Positions 29,037 to 40,253 of a DNA stretch of 64,000 nucleotides are shown here, piece after piece. Both the position numbers and the translations under genes were made by a program. The stretch spans positions 124,001 through 188,000 of the forward strand of contig VXCM01000952.1 in assembly GCA_014773175.1 (NCBI GenBank), written 5' to 3'. The stretch comes from Lucifuga dentata (Eukaryota; Chordata; Actinopteri; Ophidiiformes; Bythitidae). Within the stretch, counting starts at the first letter, position 1, and every line of letters starts with the position of its first letter. The notes beneath the pieces are model-generated. The model did no database searches and was not told where the DNA came from. It saw only the letters and a program-made list of their open reading frames with translations.

Positions 29037-30445
29037 NTCTCTCTCTCTCCACCCCCTCCTCTGTTTCTACATTCCTTTTTCTGTATGTCTGTCTATCCAG
29101 GCGTCCCTCTCGGTGGTTGGCTCCTGGTGTCACAGCACTGACCCGAATGGTGAGCATTAGCTCCACCCCGATAATAAGGAGGGCCCCAGAGCCCCAGGGA
29201 GAAAGTGAGCCAGAGACAGAGAGAGAAGTCGAGACACTAGAGATGAAGGACAAACCCAGACCACTCAGGTACAACATACACACAGTGAGGGTGATGGTAA
29301 TGTAAAGTGCATTTTGGGAGAGCTGTTGACAGTGGGTAGGGTATCATATTAAATGTTGCATCTAGCTCTTCTGATTAGAGGCCGACAGATACTGGATGTT
29401 TTTAGACTGATTACTATTTGAGAATATGAAAAAAAAATCTGATCATGATCAATATTTGGCTTTTACATAATACATTTTAAAGAACAATAACTTTTTTGTC
29501 AAGAACCCTCAAATTTGCTCAGACAATGAATGTACTGAAGCAGGACATTAAAGTTTATTATCAAAGATGACAATAATTATAAGATAACAATAATGTTTGA
29601 ACAGTAAAGTTCACCAGAAATTAATTTATTAAATAATTAAAACTAAAGTATAACTAAAACAGGAATATAACAAAAATTCAACTTGAATTAAGAAAAAATA
29701 AGGGTTAAATATAATTACAAAAAAAACAGATATATATATATTGATAAGCAAATAAACTTGCCAACATATTATTCCAGCACTACTATTGTTCCAGTTGTGA
29801 TTAAATATAGAGGGATGATGCAGTTTGGCACCTTGTATAAACTTTAAAAATAACACTGATGGTTTTATTAGTGTAATTGAAAGATAGTAGCTCAAAACAT
29901 AAAATCTCAGACTTTACCAGCCCATTTTTGACTAAACCAGAGGGTGGAGCTATACTCAAAACTGCAAAATTTCAAACATTGATAGACTCCATTTGTAGGC
30001 ACCATAGCTTAATCGGGTGCTATGTTTACAATTCAGAGACATGTAATTTTGCTGAAACTTGTGGGGATATCACACATTGTGACACTGTTCTGGCATTAGA
30101 ACAATACGTGGATGGTCTGCTGAGGATGCAAACTTGGAAAGGCTGTAACTGACATCAGATTTAGTGGGACCATGCATTGTGACTCATGCAAGAAGATCCT
30201 GTGTCTTATACTTTGGATGGCATTTACTTGTTTGTGGAAACAAATGCTGGCTGTAACATTCTGTGTTGTCTTTCACCAGGTCAGTACGAACGCTGTGTGA
30301 CTACAATGGAAAAGGATCAGAGCTCAGCTTCTGCAAGGGGGAGGAGCTTGCAGTTTTAGGAGGTGTTGATCAAGACTGGATTCGCTGTCGTCAGGGAGAC
30401 AAAGAGGGGCTGGTACCTATTGGCTACACTTCCCTCATCATGTGA
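18066..30445 (+). CDS. rusc1: RUSC1: RUN and SH3 domain adaptor, long isoform (complete)
   Basis: Coding exons: 18066-21381, 23760-24581, 25539-25667, 25779-25855, 27203-27377, 27711-27816, 27947-27993, 28078-28586, 28680-28912, 29101-29268, 30280-30445; 1,915 aa, all phases continuous. The 3.3-kb first coding exon encodes a low-complexity region with an Asp tract, poly-Pro runs, and the RUSC signatures SFTEMARRRKKNS, FDWLIAFTPDSE and VTTFKELRFRNKN. The RUN domain (about residues 1423-1615) includes KKGALVSSVSVAVEGIL, FNAFLLGLLNTKLLEFWLSH and LLTFNLDLLFQHHH. A C-terminal SH3 (1861-1915) runs from RTLCDYNGKG to GLVPIGYTSLIM. Known RUSC1/NESCA links kinesin-1 and SNARE cargo in axonal transport and TrkA signalling. 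Human RUSC1 is about 900 aa, so this copy is roughly twice as long, nearer RUSC2; synteny beside fdps and ash1l favours rusc1. Confidence 0.93.
18823..18873 (+). repeat. (GAT/GAC)n coding trinucleotide repeat, poly-Asp tract of RUSC1
   Basis: A run of GAT and GAC codons encodes about 16 consecutive Asp inside an acidic region of the first coding exon. Because of its repeat nature it is open in several frames, which explains spurious antisense Ser- and His-rich frames here. Confidence 0.9.
21435..21472. repeat. (CAA)n microsatellite
   Basis: About 12 CAA units in the second rusc1 intron. Confidence 0.9.
22821..22947. repeat. Exact 63-bp tandem duplication around a single N (assembly artefact)
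   Basis: 22821-22883 equals 22885-22947, with N at 22884. Intronic. Confidence 0.9.
23475..23508. repeat. (TC)n microsatellite
   Basis: About 17 TC units in a pyrimidine-rich stretch 250 bases before a rusc1 acceptor. Confidence 0.9.
25970..26660. mobile_element. Candidate non-autonomous DNA transposon in rusc1 intron
   Basis: The start (CAGTGTTGTGCAAAAGTCAG) resembles the terminus seen on fish Tc1-like elements. The following 650 bases are AT-rich and non-coding. The right end was not identified and no transposase frame is intact. Classification is by memory of fish repeats only. Confidence 0.3.
28980..29049. repeat. (TC)n tract with single-N gap
   Basis: An interrupted TC microsatellite with N at 29037, upstream of the rusc1 acceptor at 29100. 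Its true length is unresolved. Confidence 0.9.
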
Positions 30446-33220
30446 CTTCAGCACCATAAATGCTGCACTAAATCAATGAAAAATTATTTAAGAGTATTTT
30501 AGGTAATTGAGAGGTTACATCGAGGCACCACTACTCAGAAAGGGATATTTCACTGCAGCTTGGTGAGTTTGAGTTGAGTGCATAACACCATCTGTTCTGT
30601 TTTATTTTCATCAGGAGCAGGCTGCAGCCCTTTACTCATTATGAACATATGGGAGCTTTTTCCCCATCACAGTCCATCCTGTGGTATAATGGATTTTAGC
30701 AGTAGGAACAGAGCAGATGGTATGAAATAATGACTCAAATTTAGACCCTGTCTCTGGGCAAACCTTATGTTTGATCTTGGAGTGAAGTACCCCTTTAAAT
30801 GTCCTGCTTTCAATGTCTGCCTTCCTGGTCAGCCGCTGATCTGAAAATGACCACAAGGGAGATCAACACCTGTCTTGGTTAAGCAGATCCAGATGTTTTC
30901 AGATCAGCAGCTGCCTACTTGGAAGACATGATCGATAGCCTGGTGGCAGTCACGATGCTGTCTCAAAGCCATTAGCAGTACAGAATCATGGCTAGTGGGT
31001 TGCTGAGTAGGTTAGAGTACTGGGCTGTAGCTCCTGTTGTGTACTGCGTAGTAATGTAGTGAAATGTAGCTGTGTAGATCTGTGTTCTGTTGACCTTTCA
31101 CCCATTTTGACCTCTCACCTTTATTGCCTGGTTCATGCGTGTTTGAGATGTTTCTGCTACTATATTTGACTGTATAAATATACATAAAAATATATATATA
31201 GGTGTATAAATTGAGATATTACCAAGACAGATAAAAGATAGATGAACAAGAGAAAGCAAATGGTGAAACACAAAAAGCTGCCACACTGAGGAAGTGGATG
31301 ATCATAAATGAATGCATTAATGCATTATCTCTCTCCTTACATCTCCATCCTTCCACACATACACAACCAGTGGCTGTTATACATGCAAATGTAAAAGTAT
31401 GTATGTTTATTTAATGGAATCCAATATCTTCCCTCCTGTGTGCTTGATGTATTACACTGTCTTGACATTATATCCATAAATTTATTCGATTTAGCGTCAT
31501 ACCTTTTAAATGCTGTATGCATCGTGATGTGCTACGAATGCTCTGAATGAATGCCAGAACATATCTATATATACACCACAGAAAGTATAGAGGAAAACTT
31601 AATATCAAAAGCAACAGTTTGTTTTTCACTACTGTAGCAATCTGTAGCTAATCTTTCTACTTATCCAAAAGGTCATAGGCAGACATGGGTCAAAGTGGAG
31701 TGTACACCTCACAAAACTATGCTCAGCTCTTGTTCAAGGCTATCTGATCTTAAATTTAATGCAGTAAGAAAATCCCCAGATTATGTAATTCATAACGCTA
31801 CTGTAATATCTGTAGGTTTGGTGGCTGGTCTTCACCTTGTACCTCAGCCTTTGTATTTATCTAAACCCTTCCTTCCATGATTGCTTATCATAATCATTGA
31901 TATTAATGATAGTGGTAGTAGAAGTGGTAATGGTGGAAGTGATATGTTGATGTTGCTCATATAAAATACATTGCTTTGTGTCATTTATTAGTTATCCCGT
32001 AGATTTGGTATTGATGACTATGCATATGAGTGAGTAAATGTAAGCCTATTTGTTAAAAAGTCATGGTTTTAATTAATTTCATATAAGTTGACACCTGAAG
32101 CCAATCAGAGCTGTTAGAGGTAATCACCAATATAAAAGATCCTACCTTTAATTGGTCAGGCTGGCCTCCATTTAATTTGGGAGGAAAATTTCTTGCTCAA
32201 GTATTCCTACTGATTAATCAAGGAAGACTCAGTTCCTCACGCTTTACTAATATTAATGTGTCAATGCCATGTAGTACGATATTATATTACTGTCTCTATG
32301 GCAACAGCCCAAAGTGACACTAAGCTAAATCCGTGCTCATAACTTGTACCCAATGAGCATAATAAAACGGCATCCTCATTGCCATTAAATGGATATCTAG
32401 GTGTGTTCCAGAAATAATCTGTTTGGAGCAGGCAAAGATAGGATATTATTATTATACCACATCAAATTGTGTTAAAGTTTTTTGTTGATTTTGTATACGT
32501 TACAGATATGAGATTATAGTCCAAATGCATTTGTGTGAAAGCTGTTGATTTGTTTAATGTACTATTTATTGATCTTGAGGTTTGTGAAAGGTTTAGCACT
32601 CTATCTGATTCATCTAGTCTCTGTGTCTGTCTGGGTTGTGTGTGTGTGTGTGTGTGTATACAGAGATGAGTGTGAGTACATTAGTGTGATTGCACATCTG
32701 CATTTTCATGTGTGTGTTCTGTATGTGTGTAAACACTGAACTACCAAGAGAAATAGGTCCACCTGTTCAGTCTGTTGCAATCTGGTGCAACTTCCTGTAA
32801 TAAATGATCCCTTTATGAACATATTCATCATATTTTAATGTGGCCATGTCCACCAACTTATAGTGCAATCGAGAACAAATACAAAATTAGAGTAGATTTG
32901 AATCAACACTTCTCTGACACTGAATGATAAGCTCTATAAAGGTAACATTTAGTGCAGAGTTATTGTTTTGCAGTAGACTGTACAAATGATTTTCTTTTTC
33001 TGGTATTTCAGTGTATGTATGAATGTGTAACAGTGAGTGTAACTCTCCCTTTCTCTCTCTCTCTCTGGTGTCATGTAGCCTGTAGACTTTCCCTTTGTCC
33101 TGCTATTGCATATAGTTCAGTGCCCCTGTCAGTCACTGTTCATCTCCTGCATGTGCTTGTTTGTAAATACACCAAATAAAAGGAGCAGTATAAATCTAAC
33201 CTGTTCGACTCTTTTGAGTT
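30446..33220 (+). other. rusc1 3' UTR region
   Basis: No coding exon is recognised. AATAAA signals at 32799-32804 and 33175-33180 are candidate ends, implying a long 3' UTR of 2.3-2.7 kb. A short (TG)n run lies at 32636-32657. Confidence 0.5.
33175..33180 (+). terminator. putative rusc1 polyadenylation signal
   Basis: A canonical AATAAA; an alternative lies at 32799-32804. Confidence 0.45.
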
Positions 33221-33419
33221 ATATTGTTGCTGTCATAGATTAGGTAAATAGTCCATAATCAATTCATATATGAAACCAACATAGAGAAAAGGTAGGACAC
33301 AACTAAGAAAACATTTAATACAATTACATTTCCTCTATTTATTGAGTCAAATTTGACAGAAAGCAAAATATAAATATCAGAACAGTCACCATTAAGCATA
33401 CTGTAACATTTTAACATTT

Positions 33420-33650
33420 TTGCTTCTGCCAAGGATGTTATGTCTTCACCTGCATCTGTTGGTTTGTTTGTTAGCAGGATTTCTCAGAAAGCTATGGACC
33501 AATTTTGAAACTTGGTGGAAGGATGGGGCATACCCAGGGAAGATCCCTTTAAATTTTGATGCATCCAGGATTAGATCCAGGTTGCCAATGTCTTCAAAAG
33601 TAATTTTTGGTCTGAATTCAGATAAGGATGGGCATCTGGCAGACTAAAAT
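33420..33650. repeat. Fish interspersed repeat fragment
   Basis: The text from TGCTTCTGCCAAGGATGTTA through ACTTGGTGGAAGGATGGGGC is a family I recognise as recurring across teleost genomes. The apparent 75-codon frame inside it is incidental. The class of the repeat is not assigned. Confidence 0.45.
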
Positions 33651-33799
33651 ATATGCTCTGACAGGAGGCATATATGTATGGAATAGCTATCCACTAACAA
33701 GTAGGACTACAAAGATCAAAAGACGACTCAAGGATGCTAGCTATTTGAAACGGAAAAAAAAAAAAAGTTAAAGTGGGCAATGGAACAGTGAATTGTCTT

Positions 33800-34490
33800 T
33801 TCATTGTTGCAGATCACACTGGTATTTGGCGTGTAATATTTAAGGAAGCAGCCAACTGAGGACCTGTAAGACATCTGTTTCTCCAACTACAGAATCTGAT
33901 GTATTTATCCTCTCAAGCAGTTGTGCATCTTGGCCTTCTGCTTCTTTTCTTGTCCTGGTTAGATCCAGTTAGCTATTTTCTCTCAAGACAGTGGTGAATG
34001 GACACCTTTGTATGAAATTTTCAGTTTCTTGGCAATCTGATACATGGAATAACCTTCATTCTGGAAAACAGACTGACGTGTTTCTAGAGAAAGATGTTTT
34101 GTTTTGACCATTTTTGAATCCAGAATTGAACTTCACGGCCACCGTAAGAATGCCAGTGTCTTGCAACCCAAGTAAAATCAATTCACGTGTTTAACTGAAC
34201 AGAGTAAATTTCAGCTGTGCTAACACAATTACAAAGGTGTTTCTAATAACCAATTAGCATTTCAGCATTATTTTTACGGATGATCTAAAACACTGAGTAA
34301 TGGCTGCTGAAAATTGGGTGAATAATCAGTTGTAAATTCAGTATTTCCAGCAGTGATAGCCATTTGCAACATTAATATACATTATTATAGATTATTAAAT
34401 CAATTTAATGCCCTGGTGAATAAAATGATCAATTTCTGTCAAAAACATGAACATTTCTAAGCAACTCCAAACTTTTGAATGATAGAGTAT
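33800..34490 (-). mobile_element. Degenerate Tc1-like transposon remnant
   Basis: Read on the minus strand, it opens near 34490 with a terminal-repeat-like CATTCAAAAGTTTGGAGT. Near 34112 it enters a transposase N-terminus with helix-turn-helix features (MVKTKHLSLETRQSVFQNEG), then breaks by stops and frameshifts. Later fragments still resemble Tc1 HTH sequence (TGSNQDKKRS, LTGPQLAASLN) in different frames. The 3' half is missing. It lies in the presumed intergenic or 3' UTR DNA between the converging rusc1 and ash1l-like genes. Confidence 0.6.
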
Positions 34491-34722
34491 CTTTAATAGT
34501 TGTAGAGATGGATCCAGAAAAATATTATATTTATTGTAGTTGTTTCTTTCTCTTTAGGCCATTATTAAAACAAAATCAATACTTTTTTCAGCCTTGATGG
34601 AAGTATACGCTCTGAGTTCCCTTTTACTTTAGAAGATCCCAGGTTTGTCCTGAAAAATTATGAAGGGCAAAAAAGGGGAAAAAACTCCAGAGTGAGCTGC
34701 AGCCCTCTCCCATCTTGCAGCT

Positions 34723-34763
34723 TTTTTTTTTTTTTTTTTTTNTTTTTTTTTTTTTTTTTTTTT
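34723..34763. repeat. poly-T tract with single-N gap
   Basis: N at 34742 inside about 40 T; an assembly junction. Confidence 0.9.
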
Positions 34764-36533
34764 GGTCCTCCATTGTGAGTCATTATGAAGGACAATACAG
34801 TGAAATGTACAATGTCATACCACTAGATAGCACTGTTACTGTTAGCAGAAGCTGATAAACATCCCTGCAGTCACGTGCCACCCTCACACACACTCGCACA
34901 AGGAAGTGATGTGCCAAGAGTTTGAAGGATTTAGTAGTAGACATACAATGCTTTTATTATTATGGATATAGAGGCAAAAGTATGACTGACATTCTATGGC
35001 ATTGAGATATAATAGTTTTTGATGAAGTTTTTGTTTTTCAGATGCACGATATCAGAGGCAATAAGCAAAAGTTATGTCATGCAAACTAGATAAATAACTC
35101 TGTATATGTACCCTTGCTATAAAGTTAATCATCCACTGGCAATAATGTAGTGCTCTTAGTTAAAAAAGGAAAGAGAAAAATATACATACAATATGTAAAC
35201 AGTCAAAGAAATTGCACTTTCTTGGCTTGTTATTAGAAGCCACACTACTAAAGGAGAGCAGAATTTAACACTGGAAAATCTAATTCACTGTCACTGATTG
35301 TCTGACCAATAAAAAATAAAAAGTAAACTCAACTAAAAAGACAAATTATGTATTCTACAAAAAAAAAAAAAAAAAAAAAATGTACAATCAGTCAATTTTA
35401 ATGTTTGCTATATCGTATTGGTCAGTTATACTGTATATTTTGTTAAAAACATCTTAGTAAAATGAAGGCATTAAATCATAACTTTTATGTATAATCCCAA
35501 TAGTATTGTTATGTATAGTACTAATTTTATATGCTACTGTTGACAGAAGGAAAATGGTTCTCCCTCGTTCTATGTACATTCCCATGGAACTAAACTCTGT
35601 GGTTACTAAGTAGATCAGCCCAGTGCTCCTACAATGACAACAATCTACTGTATAGCTGTACAGAAAAATTACCTCCAGTCCCCAAATATTCACAACTTAA
35701 AAAAACATAATAAAGGAAGTCCTTATATAGTCCTTATCACAGGAGATATTGCTTTTAAAGACTGCATGAGTTCACTTAGGTACGTACACAAAGACAACAT
35801 GGCACTTCTACAGAGCATTTTGGGGTAAATCAATTCTCTTTTTCATGTCCTTTCCTCTCTCCTTCTCCCCCTTGGACATTCTGATTGTCAATGCTCTGAA
35901 GCAAAGAGCGAAACATTCTCAAAGGCAGCCTGAAGTAAACAAAAACACTTTATCCCAACCCCTCCCTTCTCTAGGAAGCAATACTGAAAATAGTCAACAA
36001 TAGACTTTCCTATCTTTAATATATTTGTTCATTTCTTTAACAGAGAATAATCAAGCTGGTTTTTGTTTTTTTCTCAAAAATAACTTCATTCTTAAAAACT
36101 CATTAGAAATTCTCTTGCAGCAATGCCAAAATTCCTATAACTAAGCCTGGCCCTCCCCCTGCCTACTCACTGGTATATAGCAGACACTGTCCTGGTAAAG
36201 TGAAGAAAACCATAACACTGTCTCAATGTTGTTGTTTTTTTGTTTTTTTTTTTGTTTTTTGTTTTTTTTAGCTCACTCACTTCTCCTTATGTCATTTCCA
36301 AAATCTATACTGGTAAAGAACAACGTGACTTTGAAAGCTTAAAGAGTAAATGCGGGTTAAGTTTTGACCTACTAAGGCCCAGGATATGTGTTTGTTCTTC
36401 TGGGCAGCTTGTAAGCTTCTCACCTCTTGGAAACTTACGACCTGAAATATCGAGTACCGAAGGTGTCCATGCTCAATTTCCAGCAATGTCTGTCTTTTTC
36501 AGTTTGCTTAAGGTGCCAAAGTAAGAGCAATCA

Positions 36534-36579
<46 letters not shown>

Positions 36580-37033
36580 TTATAGTGTGTTCACTCAGCA
36601 TTCAGTCTTTAATGTGCTTTTTAGTCTAGCACTAGTGCAAATTCATTTCAGCTGGTCTGTTCTTTCTTCTGGTACAGTCTATCTCTGGGTTTCTGTCATC
36701 TCTCGCCACTTGGACAAAGGATGCGTTACCATGGTTTCATCCTTGGTGTGATGCCCTTCAGAGCACAAGGTTCAACACACTCATCTGTCAGTGTGTGATG
36801 TCTTCTCGCATTTTCTGTCACCATAATTCTTCAGCTCTCTTTTTCACTTGTTCTCTGTGGCACTACTACAGTAATAGGAGTGCTGTGACATCAGTTCATG
36901 TCCATCTGTTCAGTGGTGGGCCTGGTTCCTTTCTCAGAGTGGTCCCACCTACACAGAGACAACTACAGTCAAAAAACTGTGGCTCTTGTATTTACAACGC
37001 TATCTGACACTCTACTTACCTCTGCCTATTAGC
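34764..37033 (-). other. Presumed 3' UTR / downstream DNA of the ash1l-like gene
   Basis: No coding exon is recognised on either strand. I looked here for SET, bromodomain, PHD or BAH coding sequence and found none. Contents: an A-rich run near 35360-35380, minus-strand AATAAA candidates (for example 34953-34958) and a (TG)n microsatellite at 36536-36578. Confidence 0.55.
36536..36578. repeat. (TG)n microsatellite
   Basis: About 21 TG units downstream of the ash1l-like stop codon. Confidence 0.95.
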
Positions 37034-37706
37034 TTATGAATGCTGCAGGGTCAAAAGTAAGTCATTCAGCCGTTTCCTCCTCTGTTCTCTGCTGCAAACT
37101 TCTTCTTCCTCTCGTTTTTCATCCTCTCTCTCCTCCGCTTGTCTGTTTGGGGTTTTGGTGGGCTGTGGGGAACAAGCATGCACAGCTAACTTCAGTTGCA
37201 GATTTTGATCCTTGTGGAAATTTTCCATGTTAAAATAAAATCTGTTTTCTGTGGGTAACGCCACATTTGTTCACCGTGTACTCACACAGGGGCTGGCAGT
37301 GAGCGGGCTGGATGTCTCCTGACTCTCATAGTGGGGGTCATTGTTGCTAACTGTCTCCTCCACCCCCACTGGCTGATCTGAGGGTCAGAGGTCATACAGG
37401 ATATGTTAATGAGGGCGGTGCAGCACATTATTTTCTTGACCATTCTGTCTGTATGTGAATGATCTTATTCCCCTTTAATTCCTGTCTGTGATCAGTCAGA
37501 ATTTGATGGAAAAAGTGTGGTTTCATTGTTAATGGGGAAAGTTGATGCCTGCTGGGTTCTTGGACACCAGCACTGGATGATAGAAATGGGGAAACATTTC
37601 TGCAGGCTGAAATTCTGTGGTTGGAAAACCACTTAGTTGAAACTGCTGAGTATGATATGGAGAGACAAGCCAAATATGAGCATGTTGGGTAGAAAGCACA
37701 ACACTG

Positions 37707-37746
<40 letters not shown>

Positions 37747-40035
37747 GAGGCACACAAATAAAAGACAAAAGCATAGACACAGAAAGACTTCTGTACAGAC
37801 TTAAAGTAAAAATGAGAATGTATACAGTTCAACCGCATACACGTATGCATACACAAACACCTACAGAAACAAAAACTAACACACACACTTGCTTCATGGA
37901 CCTGACTTGATGCGGCTGTCATCCCCATTGACTCCATCAGAAGAAAGATGCTGCGTGTCCCTCTCTTCTCCCTCTGCATCTCTCTCCCTCTGCCTCTCTA
38001 TCCTCAGTCGGACCTGTCTGTCTCTTATGAGCTCCCAGTTCCTCACAAGGAACACATGATGTTTCACTACAAAGCTCCTGAGGGGAGAGACATTGGCAGT
38101 GATATTAGTTCAATAACAGTGCATCCAATAGTTTTTCTTTAATGTGAATTGCTACGTTCTTTCCATACCTCTCGCTACTGGTTAAAGGCTCCATGTCGAG
38201 GTGAGGAAAGAGGCTGGTAATGTCACTCAAGCTCTCCTCCTGTAAAAACAAATGGAAAGATGCATGAGATACAATTAGAGATACAATTATTATAGCTGCA
38301 TCCTTTGCTGGGATGAAACATCTTCCAGCTTCCAACTCACCGCTGTCTGTTGAGAGGATACAGTCTTCTCCTTCAGTCGGCCTGCGAGGCAGAGACAGTG
38401 AGTGAGTGAACAAGAAAGAGAAATGAGTAAAGGAAAGTATGATATGCGAGAATTGACTGGGACTCATCAACTGTATGTGAGCATAACATATCAAATGACA
38501 ACTCACAGTAGCGCCGCTTCCTCTTCAGGGGCACAGCGGGCTGCTTGTAAAGCTGTGACAAGACAATATGAGGTTAACATCCTGGCACATGCAGCAAAGT
38601 AATTATTACGCAATGACAGTTTTGTAACGTTGTGTTATGGAGATCTAATGTACCTGATTGTGGCTCCAGAGCCACATAACATCATAGGGCAGCTGGAAAT
38701 GAATACGCCTCAACCTCAGGTATTTCCCTGAAAGACACAAAGGGGGAAGTAGTTGAATTATCATGAAATAATCAAAAACAACTACAGCAATGGCAGCATA
38801 GTCTCAAAAACTCACCAACATGGATTGGAGCAGGTAAAAGGCTGTACTCATGCTCTCCTGGTGTGTATTCCATATTCTCTCTGTAAGCTTTCTGCGATTG
38901 GGAGGGGGGACTAAGAAATAGATGCACATATTAAGAAGATAAACAAAAATAGAAAAAAAAAACATTACATTGGTGTTTGGTATTTGAATTTTGTGCCTCT
39001 GATGCTCAGTGAACTCACTCAGTAGTTTTGTAGTCATCAGAGTAAAGACCTGCCCTCAGAAACTTCTTCCTGGGAGGGCCATCAGCTCTCTCCTCTCTTT
39101 GGACGGGTATTAGTTGGGGCGGAGCCAGATCAATTTCTGATTCACCAAAACATCCAGGGAGAGCTTCACACTCTGACTTATCCTCAGCAACACTAACATG
39201 AAGGCAGGAAGACAGGAATAGAATGATAGAGAGGAAAAAGAGAGAGAGAGAGAGAAGGGGCACTGGTTTAGCACACAGTGCTGAAAACAGTGGGTTAATA
39301 TAGCAGTGATAAATGGATGTATTTTATTTTCAAACTAGTTTAGGTGCTAAATGTGGTTGTGAGTGTTTACCTTTGATAACAGGGAGATTCACAATGCTTT
39401 CTCTTCCGACCTCTCTTCCTCTTAGCCTGCAGTACCAACTCAGTCACCTGATGTGCTGTGTCACATCCTCTTATATCACTATCTGGCCCTCTTTCTTCTT
39501 TTCTACCTCCCACTTCTTTCCCATCTCTGTTGTGGCTGTGTTCGGGCTGGAGGTCAGGTGACATGGAGGGANCCTCCCACTTCTTTCCCATCTCTGTTGT
39601 GGCTGTGTTCGGGCTGGAGGTCAGGTGACATGGAGGGAGCTGATGAGGAGTGTGTGGGGGAAGATACAGTGGAGGGCAGAGGATTCTTCCTGGGCCGTCC
39701 TGGCCTTCTTTTATTTTTCACTGCCACACTGTCTGGAATTGGCACATTTTTGTGCTGCCCCCAGCTTCTTGAGTCACCTTGTAAACCTGCAGTCATTGAA
39801 ATGGAAAGAGGGACGTGGGGGGGGGGNGGGGGGGGGGGAGAGGCAGAAAGGGGGGAGTAAATGGCAGAAAGGAAATGAGACAGATGTGGATCAGTGATTG
39901 AGCCAGCAGGAGGTGTGAGGTGAGGCCAGTCTAGGCTGAGTCATGCAGATGGGCCACAGATTAGGTGAGTCACAACATTCACAACATTTCCTCTGGCCAG
40001 ATCATTTCTGGGAAATGCATTAGAAGTGATTTATG

Positions 40036-40102
<67 letters not shown>

Positions 40103-40222
40103 CAAAAACCACAAGAACAAGCATAAATAAAGTACAGCAAGCATATTTTGCTATGTGAGCATGTGCACGTATGCACTCTTGCACACAAATTGTTTTTGCA
40201 TATTCAGTTAATATTCCTCAAC

Positions 40223-40253
<31 letters not shown>

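Noticed and set aside
37428..37979. 183-codon minus-strand open frame through the CA repeat
   Set aside because: It is read-through of an ash1l-like exon into its intron; the Cys-Val run is the CA microsatellite.
33200..38600. Hidden SET, bromodomain, PHD or BAH exons on either strand
   Set aside because: I read the introns and the 3' region in all frames and found no NHSCDPN, GWGIRT, Cys-rich PHD or BAH-like text; open frames there are low-complexity or repeat-derived.
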